From contig OY804577.1 in the NCBI GenBank assembly GCA_963680875.1, positions 102,559,906-102,623,905 on the forward strand: a stretch of DNA of 64,000 bases. Reading direction: 5' to 3'. This DNA comes from Bathymodiolus brooksi. Lineage: Eukaryota > Mollusca > Bivalvia > Mytilida > Modiolidae. The notes beneath the pieces were generated by a model. It did not search any database. It saw only the letters and a list, made by a program, of their open reading frames with translations, and was not told the origin of the DNA. The position numbers and the translations under genes were made by a program. This document shows positions 58,690 to 64,000 of the stretch, piece by piece (the first letter of the stretch is position 1; every line of letters starts with the position of its first letter).

Positions 58690-60560
58690 CTTGTCAAAGA
58701 CAATGTGAGCTTTTGCCATCACTTGGTGTCCGTCGTCTGTCGTCCGTTAACTTTTCACATTTTAATCTTCTCCTCTGAAACCCCTCAGCCATATGAACTG
58801 AACCTTGGTAGGAAGCATCTATGGAAAGTCCTCTATAAAGATTGCTCATTTTGTCCGGATCCATTAAACATGGCCACCACAGGCAATTCTTGTTTCTGAT
58901 TGGCCTATTTTTAAAAATCTTCTCCTCTGAAACCGCTTAGCCAAATGAACTTAAACTTGGTAGGAAGCATCTATGGAAGGTCCTCTATAAAGATTGCTAA
59001 TTTTATCTTGATCTGTTAACAGACATGGCCGCCACAGGCGATTCTTGTTTCTGATTGATTGATATCTAAAAAATCATGTTTTCTGTTAAAAGGGAGATAA
59101 CTCTAGTTTAAATATAGATACATTTTGTATCTATTCAAAATGCAGTTATCTCTGAATTGAATTACAGATAAATATGCCTCTAAAACCCCTCAACCAAATG
59201 AACTGAAACTTGGTAGGAAATATCTAGGGAAGGTCCTCTATAAAGATTGCTCATTTCGTCCCGATCCGTTAACGAACATGGCCGCCACAGGCGACGCTTG
59301 TTTCTGATTGGCTGATTTAAAAAATTCTTCTCTTCTGAAACCGCCTGGCTAAGTGAACCGAAATTTGGTAGGAAGCAGCTATGGGCGGTCCTCTATAAAG
59401 AGTGCTCTTTTCGTTCCGATCCATTAACAAACATGGCTGCCACAGGCAATTCTTATTTCTGATTGGTCCATTTCTAAAAATCTTCTCCTCTGAAACTGCT
59501 TGGCCAAATGATCGAAAACTTAGTAGGAAGCATCTATGGAAGGTCCTCTATAAAGATTGCTCATTCCGTCCCAATCCATTAACAAACATGGCCACCACAG
59601 GCGATTCTGGTTTCTGATTGGCTCATTTTTTTAATTTTTCTCCTCTGAAACCGCTTGGCTAATGATCCGAAACTTGGTAGGAAGCATCTATGGGCGGTCC
59701 TCTATAAAGAGTACTCATTTCGTTCCAATTCCATTAACAAACATGGCCACCACAGGTGATTCTTGTTTCTGATTGGTTTATTTCTAAAAAAATCTTCTCT
59801 GAAACAACATGGCCAAATGAACCGAAACTTGGTACGAAGCATCTATGGAAGGTCTTCTATAAAGATTGCTCATTCTGTCCCAATCCATTAAAAAACATGG
59901 CCACCACAGGCGATTCTTGTTTCTGATTAGTCTATTTCTAAAAATCTTCTCCTCTGAAACCGCATGGCCAAATGATCCGAAACTTGGTAAGAAGCATCTA
60001 TGGAAAGGCCTCTTATAAAGATTGCTCATTTTGTCCCAATCTGTTAACAAGCATGGCCGCCACAGACAATTCTTTTTTCTGATTGGTCTATTTCTAAAAA
60101 TCTTCTACTCTGACACAGCTAGGCCAAATAGCCCGAAACTTGGTAGGAAGCATCTATGGAAGGTCCTCTATGGGAATTGCTCATTCCACTTTGATCCGTT
60201 AACAAACATGGCCGTCATAGACAATTCTTGTTTCTTATTTTTGTCGATTTCTAAAACAGCTTTTCCTCTGAAACCGCTTGGCCAAATGATATGAAACTTG
60301 GTAAGAAGCATCTATGGAAGGTCCTCTATAGAGATTGCTCATTTCGTTTTGATCCATTAACAAACATGGCTGCCACAGGCAATTCTTGTATTAGATTGGT
60401 CGCTTTCTAAAAATCTTCTTCTCTGAAACTGCTTTGCCAAAACGAACCGAGATTTGGTGGGAAGCACCTATAGACTATGGAAGGTTCTGTATTAAGTTTC
60501 CTCAGAGCAGAAAGAAAGGTGAGCGACACAGGCTCAGCTCAGTGCTGAGCCTCTAGTTTT
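58690..60560 (+). repeat. Hairpin-capped tandem-repeat element, about 11 units of 155 bp (intron 21)
   Basis: It starts gctcaccttgtcaaagacaa-tgtgagc (hairpin) with ccgtcgtctgtcgtccg. Units carry cttctcctctgaaac, aacttggtaggaagcatcta, ggtcctctataaagattgct, acatggccaccacaggc and tcttgtttctgattgg. It ends ggctcagctcagtgctgagc, another hairpin. Units differ by 10-20 percent. Open frames on both strands follow the units. Confidence 0.95.
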
Positions 60561-61149
60561 ATTTTCACATTGCATCAGGCAGATAATATTACAGTGTGAG
60601 AATAACTTCCAGTCTTCATGCTAACCCACTTGCCCGAAACCCAGGACAAGTTAATCTTGATTCGGACAAGTGAAAATTATTAAAGAATTTGTGTGAATAA
60701 ATAGAAAATTTTACTAAATTTGGCTTTCAGGCAAGTAGGATAAACAAATTAAGGCAAAGACTGAACTTCATGCAAAATCAACATGAAAAAGTACCAGAAA
60801 ATTTAACTTTATTAAGTAAATCTTTCGTTTTTATTTGAACAGCAAAAAGGTTGTCGTCCAATACAAATATTGCATTAATGTCTTAAATCACCTACATGTA
60901 TGTATTGACTCGCTGAATTTAACATCAAAAACTAGTATTACACCAAACTCTGGTATATGTTCCACTACTAATACTTCTATTAGTCTTTAGCAACTTTTGT
61001 AATTAAGTCTATAAACAAAATGGAGTCAATGTACCCCAATGTTAGAAATGTTGAGAAATAAATGTTTCCTCACGAACTAAGGACGGTAGATGGTAGAGTT
61101 GTCAAGGTCAAGATTATCAACTTCTGACCACAAGCCTAATATATATAAT
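60561..61149. other. Intron 21, nothing recognised
   Basis: AT-rich, no exon fitting the phase-0 donor of exon 21. Confidence 0.4.
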
Positions 61150-61337
61150 CAAACCTGTATTAAGAGGTCACCTTTTGGACAATGAGAAAGTGGCCTTAGA
61201 AGACAGGTGACCTCTAAAAAGACATTCAATTCATATGAATTTGTCTATGACAGGACAAGAAAATGTGACCTTTTAATACAGGTGACTGCTTAATAGAGGT
61301 TACCAGTAATACCACATGGGCAGGTTTGACTGTATTT
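61150..61337. repeat. TIR element (intron 21)
   Basis: aatcaaacctgtattaagag on the left and ggcaggtttgactgtatt on the right are inverted; the interior repeats aggtgacc words. Confidence 0.75.
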
Positions 61338-61339
61338 AT

Positions 61340-61530
61340 GTACCACCGGCATGGTTTCATGCCCTGATACCCACCTCAAGTGTTATGGTTACAAGACACC
61401 TGTCTGTGCATGGTCTGGGATTTCACCCATCAGGTCATTCTAAAATGTCCAGACACTCTTGTATTAAGTCTGGTAATCTTGATATAGCTGAAAAATGGCT
61501 AAAAATTACATTATTGAACATTGAATAATC
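61340..61530 (+). repeat. Degraded SINE, plus strand (intron 21)
   Basis: Head-like accaccggcatggtttcatg, body with tctgggatttcacccatcag, and tail cttgatatagctgaaaaatg. Diverged. Confidence 0.65.
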
Positions 61531-63079
61531 AGCAGGACCAGATAAGTGATACAGACTCAGTTGGGCCTCTGGTTTCTGTTTTTCCCATCTGCTTTATAAA
61601 TGACAAAGGAAACATTCTGAACATATTATTGACTGGGTTTCTTTTTAGGAAACAGTAAATCAATATCCAATTATGATCAAAGTCAGTTTAATTTGTAAAT
61701 CTTATTACTTAATTAAAGAATAACTAAAAAAGCAATTTCATTTATAAAAGAACATGAAGTAATGATTTTGAATGAAATAGAAACATGTCTTACAATTACA
61801 TTATTATGGTATATCCCACTGGATAATAACATGGATTTATAAGCCTAATTGTCATGCTTTATATTGTGTGATGGATGGAAGTAACATGGATCTCTGTGTT
61901 GTGTTAAATTGATAACTTGGTAATAAGATATCATACTGAAATTGAAGAGTAAATTCATCTTTATGAACAATTCTATGGAGGATAATTTGTTTAACTAAAG
62001 CGATTGTAAAACTAAGCACCCAACACTAAAGAGTTAGAGCAAACACTGATTGGGTCAGAGTGAAGCGACATGTCTATTTGTGGACTGTCGTAACAATGAG
62101 CTGTTATTATAAAAATTTAAGTATCCTTTTCTTACAAACCAGATGTGTGATGGAATTTTCCTTATATGACCCACTAGAAAGTTTTATTTTCTGTTGAACA
62201 AAAATCCAAGATTGCCAGCACCTGAGGACAATCGGTAGCATACGACTCTATGGGAAATTTGATAAGAGGTTCAGAAACTACAAACTTGATTGAATCCAAA
62301 CTCTACAGGACTAATTAAGTGCATCACTCACAGTATTAGGTGGATTAGACAATTCCAAGATGGCTATCACAGCTGGATAAAGTTTATCGTGGGAGAAAAA
62401 TGTTTTTATAATCTGCTTCTCTAAGACTACAGAACTATTTGAATATACATTAAGCTAGAATATTCCTTCGGTTGTCCTCTTAAACATTTTAATAAATTTG
62501 CAAGTCAGAATTTCAAATGTCTGCCACCATAGCAGGACATTGACCCAATGGGAATATGCAAAAGAACACTACCAATTTGAATTGATTAAACTATATCTGT
62601 ACATGAATGATAAGATAAGATAAGAAAGATTTATTTTGATTCGGCATATTATAAACATTCACAAACATATTAAGCTCTTAAAGAGCTTTTTACCAAAAAT
62701 AAAAACATTAGATCATTGCATAATCCTCTGCAAAATTAAATTCTTTTTAGGATGGACCTGAAATCCATCTCATTTTTGTTTCCTATAACTGAATTAGCTT
62801 GATAATGCTGGATGTTGTAGAACATAGATTTTTAAAACTTCCTCAAAGGACAGTAATGATGGCTATTTGTACACAGACGATCGTAGGACAATTACATAAT
62901 AATATGACATTTTAGATCTCTACGAGATATGAACATCTTAATGGGATTGTAAATCATGACATGACTGTATAATATAACACAATACACATTTAATTATATA
63001 TTTTATATATACATTTTTTTTGCAAAAATTAGATCACAGAAAAGGTTATTGGAAAATGAATTATGGTTAGGCCAATAGG
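61531..63079. other. Intron 21, no gene recognised
   Basis: AT-rich. A possible acceptor ttctttttag before 61650 was tested and not supported. Confidence 0.4.
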
Positions 63080-63172
63080 GGGTTAGGGTTATGGTCTTTA
63101 ATGCCACTTTCAACTATAATTCAGTTATATCTTGGCAGTCAATTTAATTGGTGGAGGAAAATTGAATTATTA
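63080..63172 (-). repeat. SINE tail fragment, minus strand (intron 21)
   Basis: ggtctttaatgccactttca, then attcagttatatcttggcag and attggtggagga. Confidence 0.82.
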
Positions 63173-63264
63173 TACATGTATCTTCTCAGTAGACTCGTTA
63201 CAATTTCTTATTAATTAATGATCCCTTTAAAAAAAATCACTACTATGAAAGTTCAAATAATACA

Positions 63265-63545
63265 CTTAATAAACCATGAAGTGGTTTATGAAAAGCATAA
63301 CTGAACCAGGTTTTATAACCTGTTCAAAAATTTCAAACATTCTTTATAATTTAATTTTTACAACAAAATTTAATGATTCCTCGATTTTAATAACAATTAT
63401 TTTATAGGACTATTTGAATTTGTCATTGGCGAATGAATATGTTGGTGACGTCACAATACCAACCCAGGTTATCAAGTATTACCAATGTTGCTCCAGGCAG
63501 ATCAGCCAATTAGATTGCAGTATTCACATCAAATTAAATTATTAC
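63265..63545 (+). repeat. Interspersed repeat 'D', copy 2 (intron 21)
   Basis: Second copy of the repeat at 54110-54435, same strand, including the GTGACGTCACA word at 63447. Confidence 0.88.
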
Positions 63546-64000
63546 AAAATATTATTTTCATGTTAAAAAAATGGTTAATCTGATGAGGAATTTTGTCTTT
63601 ACTACTGTCTGTTAAACAGATTGCACACATGGACATGACCAAATGACAAGGGATGCTTCACACTTGAAATGTCCAGGTAATATTTGTGTTGAAACATACT
63701 TTAATAAATAAATATACCACACAATATAATCTATTCTATATCCATGGATATTAGTTGGAAAAAAATTCACATTCCTTAAATAGATAAACCATTAGTATTT
63801 TCAGCATTTCATCCTCTTCCTATTCTCCTTTTATTATCAAAATGTGTGTTAAAGGGAAACTTCGTGATTTTTTACATGTTAGCTAAATATGTTCCTGGTG
63901 ATATAAAATACATATTCACAAAGTTTTATCGACATATTTCCACAAATAACGAAGCAAATCGCAAATTTGTATTTTTAATTTCTAATTTTTTTTTGGGTTG
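63546..64000. other. Window end, intron 21 continues
   Basis: No exon recognised. The GON4L frame must continue beyond the window. Confidence 0.5.

Noticed and set aside
61650..61720. GON4L exon 22 after ttctttttag
   Set aside because: The frame opens as ETVNQYPIM but then loses any family similarity and has no good donor before a stop; the acceptor is probably accidental.

Overview
The window is eukaryotic, AT-rich, animal DNA. Its interspersed repeats (a tRNA-headed SINE whose 3' end reads like tgatatagctgaaatattgc and ends in (AATC)n, hairpin-capped tandem-repeat elements, a DIRS-type retrotransposon) point to a bivalve mollusc, probably mussel-like; the class-level call is an inference from repeat style and the species is not determinable here.

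Layout. 1-13.1 kb is intergenic and built almost entirely of decayed mobile DNA: two truncated non-LTR retrotransposon (LINE) pseudogenes (1.4-2.7 kb minus, 3.0-3.9 kb plus), a nested repeat complex at 4.6-6.7 kb, an interspersed repeat carrying a 115-bp near-perfect palindrome at 9.1-9.2 kb, two hairpin-headed tandem-repeat elements (9.8-10.2 and 10.7-11.3 kb) and a foldback-like element enclosing a LINE fragment (11.4-12.75 kb). A candidate promoter (NRF-1-like site) lies at 13.15 kb.

13.5-58 kb and beyond holds one gene on the plus strand, the 5' two-thirds or so of a GON4L (GON-4-like, YARP) orthologue. I could place 21 coding exons with GT-AG borders whose phases all fit, totalling 4398 nt or 1466 codons, from the ATG at 13531 to the donor after 57963. 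The reading frame stays open to the window edge, so the C-terminal part (rest of the PAH region, SANT/Myb-like domain) lies downstream of 64000. GON4L is known in animals as a nuclear transcriptional co-regulator that works with YY1, SIN3A and HDAC1.

The introns are crowded with repeats: a 43-bp minisatellite inside a TIR element (intron 1), a ~1.6-kb array of about 25 units of 65 bp that is recognisably an amplified piece of the local SINE (intron 8), a 41-bp minisatellite with a self-complementary unit junction (intron 11), TA-flanked DNA-transposon derivatives (introns 17 and 18), a dozen SINE copies, and several long hairpins. Intron 20 (13.6 kb) contains a nearly complete DIRS-like tyrosine-recombinase retrotransposon (45377-50908) with split inverted termini, an internal complementary region, a gag-like ORF, an RT/RNase H frame broken by one TGA, and an intact tyrosine recombinase. 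The rest of the window (58-64 kb) is the next GON4L intron, holding a ~1.8-kb tandem-repeat element, a TIR element and SINE pieces. There are no convincing tRNA, rRNA or CRISPR features.
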